A DNA stretch of 64,000 bases from Apilactobacillus kunkeei (GTDB lineage: Bacteria; Bacillota; Bacilli; Lactobacillales; Lactobacillaceae): contig NZ_VBSE01000043.1 of assembly GCF_005930975.1 (NCBI RefSeq), positions 124,001 to 188,000 of the forward strand, written 5' to 3'. The notes under the pieces are model-generated. The model saw only the letters and a program-made list of their open reading frames with translations, had not been told where the DNA came from and did no database searches. Positions 47,599 to 57,550 of this stretch are shown piece by piece; position 1 is the stretch's first letter; each line of letters opens with the position of its first letter. Position numbers and translations under genes: made by a program.

Positions 47599-49458
47599 TT
47601 ACTTATTGTTTTTGTCATCATCATGAACTTCATGGAAATCGCCGTCAACAGTGTTGTCGTCTTTACCCTTGTTATCTGATGAATCGTTTGCGTTACCTTG
47701 TTGATCTGAACCTTGTTCTTGTTGTTGTTGGTATAGCTTAACAGCAAGTGCTTGAACTTGTTGACTCAAATCATCTTTCTTAGCCTTCATTTCGTCTAAG
47801 TTGTTGTCTTCTTTAGCTTTCTTCAATGCATCTTCAGCTTCTTTAGCCTTCTTGATTTCATCTTCAGAAACCTTACCTTCAACATCTTTTAGAGTCTTGT
47901 CAGTTTGGAAGATTAATTGATCTACTTCGTTCTTCAAATCAACTTCTTCTTTACGCTTCTTGTCTTGTTCTTCGTTCTTCTTAGCTTCATCCATCATACG
48001 GTTGATTTCATCATCTGATAGACCGTTTGAATCCTTGATGGTAATCTTTTGTTCCTTACCAGTACCCTTATCCTTAGCAGAAACGTTTACGATACCATTC
48101 TTATCAATATCAAACTTAACTTCGATTTGAGGAACACCACGAGGTGCAGCAGGAATGTCAGTTAATTGGAATTGACCTAAAGTCTTGTTGTCAGCTGCCA
48201 TTGGACGTTCACCTTGTAGAACATGGATATCTACGGCTGGTTGATTATCAGCAGCAGTTGAGAATACTTGTGACTTAGAAGTTGGAATAGTTGTGTTTCT
48301 ATCAATTAACTTAGTGAACACACCACCCATAGTTTCGATACCTAATGATAGTGGAGTAACATCAAGTAATACAACGTCCTTAACATCACCAGTTAGAACA
48401 CCACCTTGAACAGCGGCACCTAGAGCAACCGCTTCGTCAGGATTGATTGAGTGGTTTGGTTCCTTACCAGTCCAGCTCTTAACAGCTTCTTGAACAGCTG
48501 GAATACGAGTTGAACCACCATTTAAGATAACTTCATCAATATCTGAAGTGCTTAGTCCAGCGTCTTTTAGAGCATTGTCAAAAGCAACCTTAGTCTTATC
48601 AACTAAATCAGAAGTTAATTCGTTAAACTTAGCACGTGATAATGTAGTTTGTAAGTGAAGTGGTCCATTTTCACCTGATGCAATGAATGGAAGACTGATT
48701 TCAGTTTCAGTAACACCTGATAGATCCTTCTTAGCTTTTTCAGCAGCATCCTTTAGTCTTTGTAATGCCATCTTATCTTGAGATAAGTCGATACCATTTT
48801 CATTCTTGAATTGTTCTACTAGGTAATCCATAACTCTCTTATCAAAGTCATCCCCACCTAAGTGAGTATCACCATTAGTTGATAGTACTTGGAATACACC
48901 GTCACCTAATTCAAGAACGGAAACATCGAAAGTACCCCCACCAAGGTCATATACAAGAACTTTTTCATCTTTGTCTTGCTTGTCTAAGCCGTAAGCTAAT
49001 GATGCAGCAGTTGGTTCATTGATAATACGTTTTACATCTAAACCAGCAATCTTACCAGCATCCTTAGTTGCTTGTCTTTGTGAGTCATTGAAATATGCAG
49101 GAACCGTGATAACAGCTTCGCTAACAGTATCACCTAAGTAGTCTTCAGCGAATCCCTTAATGTATTGTAAGATCATTGCTGAGATTTGTTGTGGAGTGTA
49201 TTTCTTACCATCAACATCTACAGTATAACCTTCTTCACCCATGTGACTCTTAATTGAAGCAATTGTGTTTGGATTAGTAATCATTTGGCGCTTAGCAACT
49301 TCACCAACTTGTGGTTCGCCATCTTTAAATGCAACAACAGATGGAGTTGTACGTGAACCTTCTGGGTTAGTGATGATTTTTGGTTCTTTACCTTCAAGAA
49401 CAGCAACAGCTGAGTTAGTAGTACCTAAATCGATACCGATAATTTTATTACTTGCCAT
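47599..49458 (-). CDS. dnaK: Chaperone protein DnaK (Hsp70)
   Basis: An ATP-driven chaperone that works with DnaJ, GrpE and ClpB. The 619 residues show [15 protein letters not shown] at 6-20, the phosphate motif [13 protein letters not shown] near 170, [12 protein letters not shown] near 145, the [13 protein letters not shown] linker region near 366, then the substrate-binding domain and a charged lid. The C-terminus is short and acidic ([10 protein letters not shown]). AAGGAG lies upstream of the ATG. It is third in hrcA-grpE-dnaK-dnaJ and is controlled by CIRCE. Confidence 0.98.
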   Translation of the reverse strand: MASNKIIGIDLGTTNSAVAVLEGKEPKIITNPEGSRTTPSVVAFKDGEPQVGEVAKRQMITNPNTIASIKSHMGEEGYTVDVDGKKYTPQQISAMILQYIKGFAEDYLGDTVSEAVITVPAYFNDSQRQATKDAGKIAGLDVKRIINEPTAASLAYGLDKQDKDEKVLVYDLGGGTFDVSVLELGDGVFQVLSTNGDTHLGGDDFDKRVMDYLVEQFKNENGIDLSQDKMALQRLKDAAEKAKKDLSGVTETEISLPFIASGENGPLHLQTTLSRAKFNELTSDLVDKTKVAFDNALKDAGLSTSDIDEVILNGGSTRIPAVQEAVKSWTGKEPNHSINPDEAVALGAAVQGGVLTGDVKDVVLLDVTPLSLGIETMGGVFTKLIDRNTTIPTSKSQVFSTAADNQPAVDIHVLQGERPMAADNKTLGQFQLTDIPAAPRGVPQIEVKFDIDKNGIVNVSAKDKGTGKEQKITIKDSNGLSDDEINRMMDEAKKNEEQDKKRKEEVDLKNEVDQLIFQTDKTLKDVEGKVSEDEIKKAKEAEDALKKAKEDNNLDEMKAKKDDLSQQVQALAVKLYQQQQEQGSDQQGNANDSSDNKGKDDNTVDGDFHEVHDDDKNNK

Positions 49459-49484
49459 AATTTATTATCTCCTTGATTATTTTT

Positions 49485-50057
49485 TTATTGAGCAACTACA
49501 ACCATGCATGGTCGAATAACACGATCAGCAAGTTTGTAGCCTTTTTGTAAAATTTCTACAACAGTATCTGCTGGATGGTCATCATCTGCAGGTACTGTTT
49601 GAACCGCTTGACACTCGCTTGGGTCAAATGGTTTGTTTAAGACATCAATTTCTTCAATGCCATTTTCAGATAATGCTTTATTGAAATGCTTTAGAACAAG
49701 TTCAACACCTTGTTTTAGTTGCTTTCCACTATCATCTGAAACTTCAACACCCAAAGCACGTTCCAAGTTATCCATTGCAGGTAAGATACTAGTTGCTAGT
49801 TTTTGACCATCATACTTGTAGATATCTGCACGTTCACGCTTGAATCGTGTTTGCATGTTTTGCATTTCTGCTTCAGCACGAAGATACTTGTCAGAGAAAT
49901 CTTCAACTTGTTGTTGAAGTTCCTCAACTTGTTTTTCTAATGAATCCTTTTTATCTTTCTTAGCGTCTTTCTTTTTATCGGCGCCTTTGTCCTTAGCAGC
50001 TTCTTTCTTAGAAGTTGCTTTTTTTAGGTCTTTTTCATCATCCTTCTTGCTAGCCAA
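49485..50057 (-). CDS. grpE: Nucleotide exchange factor GrpE
   Basis: Releases ADP from DnaK. The 190 residues begin with about 45 Lys/Asp-rich disordered residues (KDDEKDLKKATSKKEAAKDK region), followed by a long coiled-coil helix (VEELQQQVEDFSDKYLRAEAE) and the beta domain with AVQTVPADDDHPADTVVEILQKGY near 150 (motif shown in part) and DRVIRPCMVVV at the end. The start is TTG at 50055-50057, with AGGAGG 7 bases upstream. It lies 15 bases after hrcA. Confidence 0.96.
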   Translation of the reverse strand: MASKKDDEKDLKKATSKKEAAKDKGADKKKDAKKDKKDSLEKQVEELQQQVEDFSDKYLRAEAEMQNMQTRFKRERADIYKYDGQKLATSILPAMDNLERALGVEVSDDSGKQLKQGVELVLKHFNKALSENGIEEIDVLNKPFDPSECQAVQTVPADDDHPADTVVEILQKGYKLADRVIRPCMVVVAQ

Positions 50058-50071
50058 ATGAATGCCTCCTT

Positions 50072-51112
50072 TTACTGATTATATTTATCATAATAATTTC
50101 TCAGTTTCTTTGATAATTCATTTCTAAATCCATCAACGATTCCAATTACTCTTGAATATGGCATCCTAGTGGGACCAAGAACGGCAATAACACCCTTTCC
50201 ATATGGGCCAACATCATAGGAACCAGTAATAATACTGTAATCTTTTAATAGATCATTGCTCAATTCCGGTCCAATTTGAACAGAAATTGAATTATCAGAA
50301 CTCTTGATGAACTTCGAAGCATCATCAGTATCATTTAACAATGAGTAAATTGGCTTTATATAACTGATGTCATTATTATCAGTAAAACTCAATAGATTCA
50401 ATTCACCACCGATATAAAACTGATTAGTAGAAGCTTGCATCAAAACATCATCAAGAGTTTGAACTAAGCTGTCAGGGTTCTTAACGTACTTTAGAATTTC
50501 AGGTACGATTTCTGTCTTTAACTTAGTGATAACTTCGTCTAAAGGCTTCCCTGCTAACTTATCATTTATCATTCTGACAACGGCATCTAACTTGTCACCG
50601 CCTAAGTCCCCGTCAATATGGAAAACCTGGTTAACAACTTCATCATTATCGGTAATCAAAATTGCCATCACCTTATGATTGCCAAGTGGAACCAAACGAA
50701 AACTTCCCAAAATAGGAGTTGTTTCTTGTTCCGGCTTTAAAGTTAATGCAGTGTAATTAGTTAAGTTAGATAGAATGTCAGCTGATTGTTGAACAATTTC
50801 ATCAATCTGTCTAAATCTTCCTGATAGTGAATTTTGAATCATCATCATATCACTATTATCAATTGGATTTGGATTTAACAAGTTATCAACATAGTAACGA
50901 TAACCTTCAATTGATGGAACGCGTCCGGATGAAGAATGATTTTTGGTAATTAAACCAATTTCTTCTAGAAATGCCATTTCATTTCTTACGGTTGCTGAAC
51001 TGACATGTATTGGTAATTGACTGGATAATGCCTTAGAACCAACAGGAACACCTGATTTTGTATAATCATTAACGATGATTTTCAAAATCATTTTTTCTCT
51101 TTCAGTAAGCAT
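50072..51112 (-). CDS. hrcA: Heat-inducible transcription repressor HrcA
   Basis: Represses the heat-shock operon by binding CIRCE, with GroEL-dependent folding linking it to protein stress. The 346 residues start with a winged helix-turn-helix (LTEREKMILKIIVNDY, GSKALSSQLPIHVSSATVRNEMAFLEEIGLI), followed by a GAF-like dimerisation domain and the end GPTRMPYSRVIGIVDG. AAGGAG stands 9 bases before the ATG. It is first in hrcA-grpE-dnaK-dnaJ, with CIRCE 30 bases upstream, so it is autoregulated. Confidence 0.97.
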   Translation of the reverse strand: MLTEREKMILKIIVNDYTKSGVPVGSKALSSQLPIHVSSATVRNEMAFLEEIGLITKNHSSSGRVPSIEGYRYYVDNLLNPNPIDNSDMMMIQNSLSGRFRQIDEIVQQSADILSNLTNYTALTLKPEQETTPILGSFRLVPLGNHKVMAILITDNDEVVNQVFHIDGDLGGDKLDAVVRMINDKLAGKPLDEVITKLKTEIVPEILKYVKNPDSLVQTLDDVLMQASTNQFYIGGELNLLSFTDNNDISYIKPIYSLLNDTDDASKFIKSSDNSISVQIGPELSNDLLKDYSIITGSYDVGPYGKGVIAVLGPTRMPYSRVIGIVDGFRNELSKKLRNYYDKYNQ

Positions 51113-51141
51113 ACCCGATCACTCCTTATTGATTAGCACAT

Positions 51142-51168
51142 TTAGCAGTCATCTATATTAAGTGCTAA
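51142..51168. promoter_or_regulatory. CIRCE operator (HrcA binding site)
   Basis: On the minus strand TTAGCACTT, nine bases, GACTGCTAA. The consensus is TTAGCACTC-N9-GAGTGCTAA, so each arm differs at one position. A further half-site (GTGCTAA on the minus strand, 51133-51139) follows at a nine-base period. It lies just downstream of the -10 at 51180. Confidence 0.93.
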
Positions 51169-51179
51169 CCACAATTATT

Positions 51180-51208
51180 AATTTACCAAAGCCATCTATA
51201 TAAGTCAA
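51180..51208 (-). promoter_or_regulatory. hrcA operon promoter
   Basis: TTGACT (51203-51208), 17 bases, TAAATT (51180-51185). CIRCE covers the predicted transcription start. Confidence 0.85.
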
Positions 51209-51216
51209 GAAAAAGA

Positions 51217-52155
51217 CTACTTATTTTCGAAATAATGTCGAGTGAAATCTTCGTCGGATTGAAGTTGTTTGATTAATTTATCAATCCCCTCAAACTTAAC
51301 CTCACCACGAATACGATATAACCAATCTACCTTTAATACTTCGCCATATATATTGTCATTAAAGTCTAAAATATTTATTTCAACCGTAATTGGGTTCTTA
51401 TCACCAAAGGTGACGTTTCTTCCAATTGATGCCATTCCATGATACTTTTGATTACCGATAAATACATCAACTACGTAGACACCGATTGTTGGTAACCATT
51501 GTAGCTCATCGTGTTCGATGTTTGCAGTTGGATATCCCAATTCACGACCACGAGCAAATCCATGGACAACGGTTCCGCGAGTTTGAAATGGTCGGCCCAT
51601 CAAATGGTTAACAGTTTGAATATGTCCTTCATCTAGATTCTTTCTGATTCTAGTTGAACTAATTTTTTCCAATTGGTAATCAGCTAAATCAACAACAACT
51701 ACGTCAAATCTATCCTTCGCATAATTTGGTAATAATGCCATTGTCGCGTTCTTTGCTCCATAGGTATGATCCATGCCCGCTACTACAGTATCGGCGTTAA
51801 ATTTAACTAGATAATTATCAACAAATTCTTGTGGTGTTTGATTTTGAAAACTAAAACTATAGTTAATAACGAACACCTTATTTACTCCTAGCGATTCAAA
51901 CATTTCATTTTTGCTATCAGGCATAATAATGTTTCTTCTATCATGAGGTGATAATTGTTTATAAACTACAGCAGGTTTATGGTCATAAGTTAACACTGCC
52001 AAAGGTAGGTCCTTTTTTATGGCAATATCGCGCGCTTTTTCTAATACCTTTTGATGGCCTAAATGAATTCCATCAAAGTATCCCATTGCTAAAACTAATT
52101 TTTCTGATTGATTAAAATCAGAACTCAATGGATGATGTAATTTGATTATTTCCAT
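51217..52155 (-). CDS. ribF: Bifunctional riboflavin kinase/FAD synthetase
   Basis: Makes FMN from riboflavin and FAD from FMN. The 312 residues begin with the adenylyltransferase domain (GYFDGIHLGHQKVL near 27-40, a HxGH nucleotidyltransferase motif; VAGMDHTYGAKN near 125; SSTRIRKNLDEG near 165). The kinase domain follows (GRPFQTRGTVVHGFARGRELGYPTAN region from about 187, with PTAN). It lies 17 bases after truB, a conserved pair. The hrcA promoter starts right after its stop. Confidence 0.96.
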   Translation of the reverse strand: MEIIKLHHPLSSDFNQSEKLVLAMGYFDGIHLGHQKVLEKARDIAIKKDLPLAVLTYDHKPAVVYKQLSPHDRRNIIMPDSKNEMFESLGVNKVFVINYSFSFQNQTPQEFVDNYLVKFNADTVVAGMDHTYGAKNATMALLPNYAKDRFDVVVVDLADYQLEKISSTRIRKNLDEGHIQTVNHLMGRPFQTRGTVVHGFARGRELGYPTANIEHDELQWLPTIGVYVVDVFIGNQKYHGMASIGRNVTFGDKNPITVEINILDFNDNIYGEVLKVDWLYRIRGEVKFEGIDKLIKQLQSDEDFTRHYFENK

Positions 52156-52172
52156 AATTTCATGCCTTTCAT

Positions 52173-53084
52173 TTATTGATTGCTAAACATTTTTTCTGGC
52201 TTATAAGTTTGTTTGCTTTCGTCAAAGAAATATAAAGCCTTAACTCCGTTGTTAAACATTAACACACATTTATCATCATTTATACCTAAAGCATCTGAAT
52301 CCAAAAAACCTCCATTTTGAACGATTTTCCATTGGTTTTTGTTTAGGTCGATGTGTTTAAAGTCAGTCAATGCGTAATCAATCGATTTAACAATATCATC
52401 AATGCTGCCATTTTCTACGGCTGATTCTACATCGCTAATCTTAAAAGTATCTTCAATTGTAAAACCACCGCTCTTAACTCTTGTCAAACTAGACATTACA
52501 GCTGGCATATTAATCTTTTTACCAAAGTCAACAGCAAGTGTTCTTACATATGTTCCCTTACCACATCCAACTTCAAAGAAAATAGTTTGCTGTTTCTTGT
52601 TATCATCGTAGATGCTGGCTTTTATTTGTTTAAAATAATGAATTTGAACATGTCTTTCTGGGCGTTTCACTACTTCGCCATTTCTAGCATATTCATATAA
52701 TCTTTTTCCATTTACCTTCACAGCTGAATACATTGGAGGAATTTGAATTAAATCCTCAGAAACAAAACTATTAAGTAGTTCATCAATTTCATTGTCTGAT
52801 AGTGGTTTTTCCAATGGCTTAGTACTTACTACATCACCGTCTAAATCTTCGGTAGTGGTATCAAACCCTAAGGTAATGCTTCCTTTGTATACTTTTCCAG
52901 AGTTCATCAAGTATTCGACTAATTTGGTACCTTTGCCTAAACAAATTGGTAAAACTCCCTCTACGTTTGGATCTAATGTTCCACTATGTCCAATTCGTTT
53001 CATTTTTAAAATGCCTCGTAATTTACTAACACAAGCAAAACTAGTCATACCCTTTTCTTTATATAATGGTATAATTCCGTCCAT
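52173..53084 (-). CDS. truB: tRNA pseudouridine-55 synthase
   Basis: Isomerises uridine 55 in the T-loop of tRNAs. The catalytic aspartate is D38 in GHSGTLDPNVEGVLP (33-47). IPPMYSAVKVNGKRLYEYAR near 115 and GTYVRTLAVDFG near 177 are also typical. The 303 residues match the family. GAGGAG stands before the ATG. It has a candidate extended -10 promoter upstream, after the rbfA terminator. Confidence 0.96.
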   Translation of the reverse strand: MDGIIPLYKEKGMTSFACVSKLRGILKMKRIGHSGTLDPNVEGVLPICLGKGTKLVEYLMNSGKVYKGSITLGFDTTTEDLDGDVVSTKPLEKPLSDNEIDELLNSFVSEDLIQIPPMYSAVKVNGKRLYEYARNGEVVKRPERHVQIHYFKQIKASIYDDNKKQQTIFFEVGCGKGTYVRTLAVDFGKKINMPAVMSSLTRVKSGGFTIEDTFKISDVESAVENGSIDDIVKSIDYALTDFKHIDLNKNQWKIVQNGGFLDSDALGINDDKCVLMFNNGVKALYFFDESKQTYKPEKMFSNQ

Positions 53085-53119
53085 ATTACACTACTCCTCA
53101 GATGTTATTTATATCTTAA

Positions 53120-53128
53120 ATTATATCA
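53120..53128 (-). promoter_or_regulatory. Candidate extended -10 promoter of truB-ribF
   Basis: TGATATAAT on the minus strand (TATAAT 53120-53125), 35 bases before the truB start; weak -35. Confidence 0.5.
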
Positions 53129-53154
53129 TAGACGCTTTTTTTCGCTAAATTAGA

Positions 53155-53195
53155 GCAAAAAAAGAACCCATAACATAAGTTACGGATTCTTTTTT
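53155..53195 (-). terminator. rbfA terminator
   Basis: AAGAATCCGTAAC/GTTATGGGTTCTT (with G-U pairs) and a 4-base loop, then seven T on the minus strand, directly after rbfA. Confidence 0.88.
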
Positions 53196-53196
53196 A

Positions 53197-53550
53197 TTAA
53201 CGATCTTCACGTTTTAATTTATTGATTAATTGATCAATCTTACTTCCATATTGAATTGATTCATCCAATTTGAATGTTAATTCAGGTGTACGGTAGATGC
53301 TCAAACGAGAACCTAATTCACCTCTGATTAATGATGTTGCCTTATCCAAACCTTTTTGGGTAGTTTCTTCGTCATTATCGTTATCAGATAGAATGCTGTA
53401 GTAAATAGTAGCTTGTTGTAAGTCACCAGTTACGTCAACACCAGTAATAGTTACACCTTGAACTCGTGGATCTCTCACACGCTTTAATAAGATGTCATTA
53501 ACTTCTTTTTGAATTTCTTGTTCTAGTCTTCCAACTCTGTATTGAGCCAT
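53197..53550 (-). CDS. rbfA: 30S ribosome-binding factor A
   Basis: Helps mature the 30S subunit and aids growth in the cold. The 117 residues form a KH-like fold: RVGRLEQEIQKEVNDILLKRVRDPRV near the start (read in parts), VTITGVDVTGDLQQATIYYS near 34-53, and the C-terminal LRIYRTPELTF-like RLSIYRTPELTFKLDESI. It lies 14 bases after infB and ends in a terminator. Confidence 0.95.
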   Translation of the reverse strand: MAQYRVGRLEQEIQKEVNDILLKRVRDPRVQGVTITGVDVTGDLQQATIYYSILSDNDNDEETTQKGLDKATSLIRGELGSRLSIYRTPELTFKLDESIQYGSKIDQLINKLKREDR

Positions 53551-53564
53551 ATCAATTCACTCCT

Positions 53565-55805
53565 TTACTTAGCAGGAACTTCTTTCATTTCATAGGCTTC
53601 TACAACGTCACCTTCCTTGATGTCGTTGTAGTTTTCAATAGTAAGTCCACATTCAAATCCTTGCTTAACTTCTTTAGCATCATCTTTGAAACGCTTCAAA
53701 CTATTTAGTTCACCGTTGTAGATAACAACGTTATCACGAATTAAACGAATCTTACTGTCACGTTTAATTACACCGTCGGTAACCATTCCACCTGCAATTG
53801 TACCAATCTTAGAAGCTTTGTAAAGTTGTCTTACTTCAACTTCACCAGTAACTTCTTCTTTGTACTTAGGTGCTAGCATACCCTTCATAGCTGATTCTAC
53901 TTCATCAATAGCATCGTAGATAACTTGATGTAGACGAATGTCAACGTTATCAGTTTCAGCTTGAGCCTTAGCTTGTGAGGTAGCACGAACGTTAAATCCA
54001 ACGATGATAGCATTACTTGCTTCAGCTAATGCAATATCACTTTCGTTAATTGCACCTACAGAACTGTGGACGATGTTAACCTTAACACCTTCAACATCAA
54101 TCTTTTGTAAACTTGATGCAAGTGCTTCAACAGAACCTTGAACATCTGCTTTGATAATTACGGCAACTTCCTTCATTTCCCCTTCTTTTAGAGATTCGAA
54201 TAAGTTATCCAAAGTAACACTGTTGTTCTTCTTACGTTCTTCCATTTGAGCTTCTTTAGCTCTTTCTTCACCGGCTGCACGGGCAGTCTTTTCATCATCG
54301 AATACTACGAAACGGTCACCAGCTTCTGGAACATCGTTTAAACCAGTAATTTCGATTGGAGTTGATGGTTTAGCACCATCTAGGTCCTTACCCTTTTCGT
54401 TAGTCATAGTTCTAACACGACCGAATGTGTCACCAACTACGATTGGATCACCGACATGCATAGTACCTTGTTGAACAAGTAATGTTGCAACTGGACCTCT
54501 TCCACGATCTAGACGAGCTTCAATAACTGAACCGGCAGCATGTTGTTTAGGGTTAGCCTTTAATTCCATCACGTCTGATTGTAGAAGAATCATGTCTAGT
54601 AATTCATCAACGTTGGTACCCATCTTAGCTGATAGTTCAACGAAGATAGTGTCACCACCCCAGTCTTCTGGGATTAATTCGTAACTTGCTAGTTGTTCGA
54701 TAACGTGGTTAGGGTTTGCACCTGGTTTATCAATCTTGTTAATTGCAACAATAATTGGAGTCTTAGCGGCCTTAGCATGGTCGATAGCCTCAATTGTTTG
54801 TGGCATAACACCATCATCTGCGGCAACTACTAGGATTGTGATATCTGTGATATCAGCACCACGAGCACGCATAGCAGTAAAGGCAGCATGTCCTGGAGTA
54901 TCCAAGAATGTGATAACCTTACCGTTTCTTTCAAGTTGGTAAGCACCGATTGCTTGAGTAATTCCACCAGCTTCACCAGCAGTGATGTGTGAGTTTCTCA
55001 AGTAATCCAATAGTGTTGTCTTACCATGGTCAACGTGTCCCATGATAGTAACAACTGGTGCACGGTCTTCTAGGTAGTCCGTATTTTCTGCTTCTTCTTC
55101 GAAGATCTTGTCGATATCAGAAACGTTTACTTCAACCTTTTCTTCAGCCTTAATACCATAGTCAGCAGCTAGAAGTTCGATTGTATCCTTATCCAATGAA
55201 ACGTTTTGGTTAACCATTACTCCTAATAGGAATAACTTCTTAACGATTTCAGCTGGTTCTCTATGGATAATCTTACCGATTTCTTGAGCGTTCATACCAA
55301 CTGTATATACCAATGTTTCTGGCAATGGACGTTCTTTTCTTTCTGGTGCTTTGTTGTTCTTGTGGTTTTGTCTGATACGTTGGTTCTTAGTGTACATACC
55401 AGCAAACTTGTTGTTACCACGATTGTTTTTCTTGTTGAATTTCTTCTTGTTCTTCTTACCACCCTTTTTGAAGTTTGAAGAACCATTGTTATTTGGTTTG
55501 TTTGTGTTGTTGCTGTTATTACTGTTGTTATTGTTCATAGATTGCTTTGCCTTATTGTTAGAATTTTTGTTTAAAGTCTTGTGTGGCTTTTCGGCAGGTT
55601 TCTTAGAATTATTGTTAGCTGGTTTGGTTGCATTAACCGGCTTTTTCTTTGGAGCAAAGTGGTCTCTGATAGCCTTTTCTTCGTTAGAATCTAGACCTGA
55701 CATATGATTTTTAACGTCATATCCCTTCTTCTTTGCTTCATCAATAATTGTCTTACTAGCTACATTTATCTCTTTAGATAACTCATAAATTCTTTTCTTA
55801 CCCAT
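53565..55805 (-). CDS. infB: Translation initiation factor IF-2
   Basis: A GTPase that brings initiator tRNA to the 30S subunit and promotes subunit joining. The 746 residues begin with the IF2-N motif ([19 protein letters not shown]). Residues about 53-145 are low-complexity Asn/Lys-rich, then a second IF2-N element follows ([23 protein letters not shown] region near 169). The GTPase domain has G1 GHVDHGKTT near 254, DTPGHAAFT near 302 and NKIDKP near 355; domains II, III and IV complete the factor. It lies 20 bases after ylxQ. Confidence 0.97.
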   Translation of the reverse strand: MGKKRIYELSKEINVASKTIIDEAKKKGYDVKNHMSGLDSNEEKAIRDHFAPKKKPVNATKPANNNSKKPAEKPHKTLNKNSNNKAKQSMNNNNSNNSNNTNKPNNNGSSNFKKGGKKNKKKFNKKNNRGNNKFAGMYTKNQRIRQNHKNNKAPERKERPLPETLVYTVGMNAQEIGKIIHREPAEIVKKLFLLGVMVNQNVSLDKDTIELLAADYGIKAEEKVEVNVSDIDKIFEEEAENTDYLEDRAPVVTIMGHVDHGKTTLLDYLRNSHITAGEAGGITQAIGAYQLERNGKVITFLDTPGHAAFTAMRARGADITDITILVVAADDGVMPQTIEAIDHAKAAKTPIIVAINKIDKPGANPNHVIEQLASYELIPEDWGGDTIFVELSAKMGTNVDELLDMILLQSDVMELKANPKQHAAGSVIEARLDRGRGPVATLLVQQGTMHVGDPIVVGDTFGRVRTMTNEKGKDLDGAKPSTPIEITGLNDVPEAGDRFVVFDDEKTARAAGEERAKEAQMEERKKNNSVTLDNLFESLKEGEMKEVAVIIKADVQGSVEALASSLQKIDVEGVKVNIVHSSVGAINESDIALAEASNAIIVGFNVRATSQAKAQAETDNVDIRLHQVIYDAIDEVESAMKGMLAPKYKEEVTGEVEVRQLYKASKIGTIAGGMVTDGVIKRDSKIRLIRDNVVIYNGELNSLKRFKDDAKEVKQGFECGLTIENYNDIKEGDVVEAYEMKEVPAK

Positions 55806-55825
55806 ACCATCACGTTCCTTTACAA

Positions 55826-56128
55826 TTAATTTGTCATTTCTTTCAAACGTTTGGCAAATCCACCATCTGCGATTCCTATAATGGTTCGCGGCATTCCAAT
55901 TGCATCACTTATTTCTACTTTAGTAAACATTTGATTGGTAGGAATGTTATATGAATTTGCCTTATCTGTAAATTTCTTCAAGCTGGCTTTTCCAGAGTCA
56001 GTAGCGATAATCAGAAATTTAATTTTATTCTTCTTGATTGCGTTGAGCAATATATCTTCACCAGTAGTTATCTTTCCGGCTCGCTTTGCTAAACCAATAA
56101 AGTTTAATATTTGTTCTTTATTTGTCAT
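55826..56128 (-). CDS. YlxQ, L7Ae-family RNA-binding protein
   Basis: A 100-residue protein with the L7Ae/L30e fold, expected to bind kink-turn RNA; the cellular target is not firmly known. Motifs are [22 protein letters not shown] (8-29, split here) and the L7Ae-type [16 protein letters not shown] near 34. It overlaps the end of ylxR by 11 bases and precedes infB, as in most Firmicutes. Confidence 0.9.
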   Translation of the reverse strand: MTNKEQILNFIGLAKRAGKITTGEDILLNAIKKNKIKFLIIATDSGKASLKKFTDKANSYNIPTNQMFTKVEISDAIGMPRTIIGIADGGFAKRLKEMTN

Positions 56129-56417
56129 TTTCGAAAAGTTCTTTTCTGGCTTGTTTGTGGTCTACGTAAGCAATTAAATCATCGTAAAATTCATCACTTA
56201 GGTCAACTGAAAATACTTCGTTTAGTTTCTTTTCATCCTTGGCTTTTTGTGCGACTTTTACGTCAATTGAAACGTATGCCCCTCTACCTGATTTTTTTCC
56301 AGTTTCATCGATAGTAACGTTATTTTCCTTGTCCTTAACGATTCTAACTAAATCTTTCTTGGGAGCCATTTCACCAGTAACAATATCTTTTCTCATTGGA
56401 ATTTTTCTTGTTCTCAT
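56118..56417 (-). CDS. YlxR family RNA-binding protein (RNase P modulator type)
   Basis: A 99-residue basic protein of the DUF448 family, reported in Bacillus to bind and modulate RNase P RNA (RnpM). The start RKIPMRKDIVTGEMAPKKDLVRIV and the GRGAYVSIDVKVAQKAK segment near 45-61 are typical; the usual N-terminal CxxC is absent. It follows nusA by 27 bases and overlaps ylxQ. Confidence 0.9.
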   Translation of the reverse strand: MRTRKIPMRKDIVTGEMAPKKDLVRIVKDKENNVTIDETGKKSGRGAYVSIDVKVAQKAKDEKKLNEVFSVDLSDEFYDDLIAYVDHKQARKELFENDK

Positions 56418-56443
56418 TGAATTAACACTCCTTAAACTTGTTA

Positions 56444-57532
56444 TTATTCGTTATCGATTGCGTCGTCACTATCTTCTTGGACGTCTTCAGTCAGACCATC
56501 AGCTTCTGATTCAGACTTGATATCAATCTTGTAACCAGTCAACTTAGCAGCTAGACGTGCGTTTTGTCCACGCTTACCGATTGCTAATGATAGTTGGTAG
56601 TCAGGTACGATAACTGTACATGCACGTTCATTTTCTTCATCAAAGATAACATCAACTACTTCTGATGGGTTTAATGAATTGGCAATGAATTCAGCAGGAT
56701 CTTCAGTCCATTGAACGATGTCCATGTTTTCGCCACCTAGTTCGTTAACGATAGTTTGAACACGTTGACCTCTTGGTCCAACAGTTGTACCAACTGGGTC
56801 GATATCATCGTTGTTAGATCTAACGGCTACCTTAGCACGGTCTCCGGCTTCTCTAGCGATTGATACGACTTCAACAGTTCCGTCATAAATTTCAGGAACT
56901 TCTTCTTCAAATAGTCGTTTTAATAAACCAGGAGCGGTACGACTAACGAAGATTTGAGGACCCTTAGTAGCATCTTCAACACGGTTAACGTAAACCTTGA
57001 TTCTGTCTTGTGGTCTGTATGTTTCATTTGGCATTTGGTCGTTCTTAGGCATAACTGCTTCAACCTTACCTAAATCAACATATACAAAACGATCGTCTTG
57101 GCGTTCAATTTCACCAGTGATTAGTTCGTCTTGGTATTTGCTGTACTTGTTGTAAACAATTGTTCTTTCAGCTTCTCTCACTCTTTGCATGATAACTTGC
57201 TTAGCAGTTTGAGCAGCGATTCTACCAAAGTTCTTAGGAGTAACTTCAAACTTAATTTCGTCACCTAATTCGTAACCACGGTTTAATTGTAATGCATCTG
57301 ATAGACTGCATTCTAGTCTTGGATCAACTACATCTTCAACAACAGTCTTAACAGCGTAAACATGGATGTTACCCTTCTTGTCGTCAAAAGCAACTTCAAC
57401 GTTTTGTGCCTGGTTGTAATTTCTCTTGTATGCTGAAGTTAATGCCGCTTCTAAAGCATCAATGACAGTTTCTTTAGAAATCCCTTTGTCGTTTTCTAGG
57501 GCATCTAGTGCACCTAAAAGTTCTTTACTCAT
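56444..57532 (-). CDS. nusA: Transcription termination/antitermination protein NusA
   Basis: Binds RNA polymerase, slows it, and modulates hairpin termination. The 362 residues have the N-terminal polymerase-binding domain, S1 (about 130-200), KH1 (GDRAKVAVRSNNDDIDPVGTTVGPRGQRVQ region near 231-260) and KH2 (LSLAIGKRGQNARLAAKLTGY region near 310-330). The C-terminus is short and acidic, as in Gram-positives. It follows rimP by 18 bases. Bacillus NusA is known to repress its own operon through a leader terminator, and a similar hairpin precedes rimP here. Confidence 0.97.
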   Translation of the reverse strand: MSKELLGALDALENDKGISKETVIDALEAALTSAYKRNYNQAQNVEVAFDDKKGNIHVYAVKTVVEDVVDPRLECSLSDALQLNRGYELGDEIKFEVTPKNFGRIAAQTAKQVIMQRVREAERTIVYNKYSKYQDELITGEIERQDDRFVYVDLGKVEAVMPKNDQMPNETYRPQDRIKVYVNRVEDATKGPQIFVSRTAPGLLKRLFEEEVPEIYDGTVEVVSIAREAGDRAKVAVRSNNDDIDPVGTTVGPRGQRVQTIVNELGGENMDIVQWTEDPAEFIANSLNPSEVVDVIFDEENERACTVIVPDYQLSLAIGKRGQNARLAAKLTGYKIDIKSESEADGLTEDVQEDSDDAIDNE

Positions 57533-57550
57533 TTTAATTTTCTCCCTTAG

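Noticed and set aside
55351-55707. 118-residue Leu/Phe-rich open frame antisense to infB
   Set aside because: It is the complement of the Asn/Lys low-complexity linker of IF-2, which reads as hydrophobic residues on the other strand.
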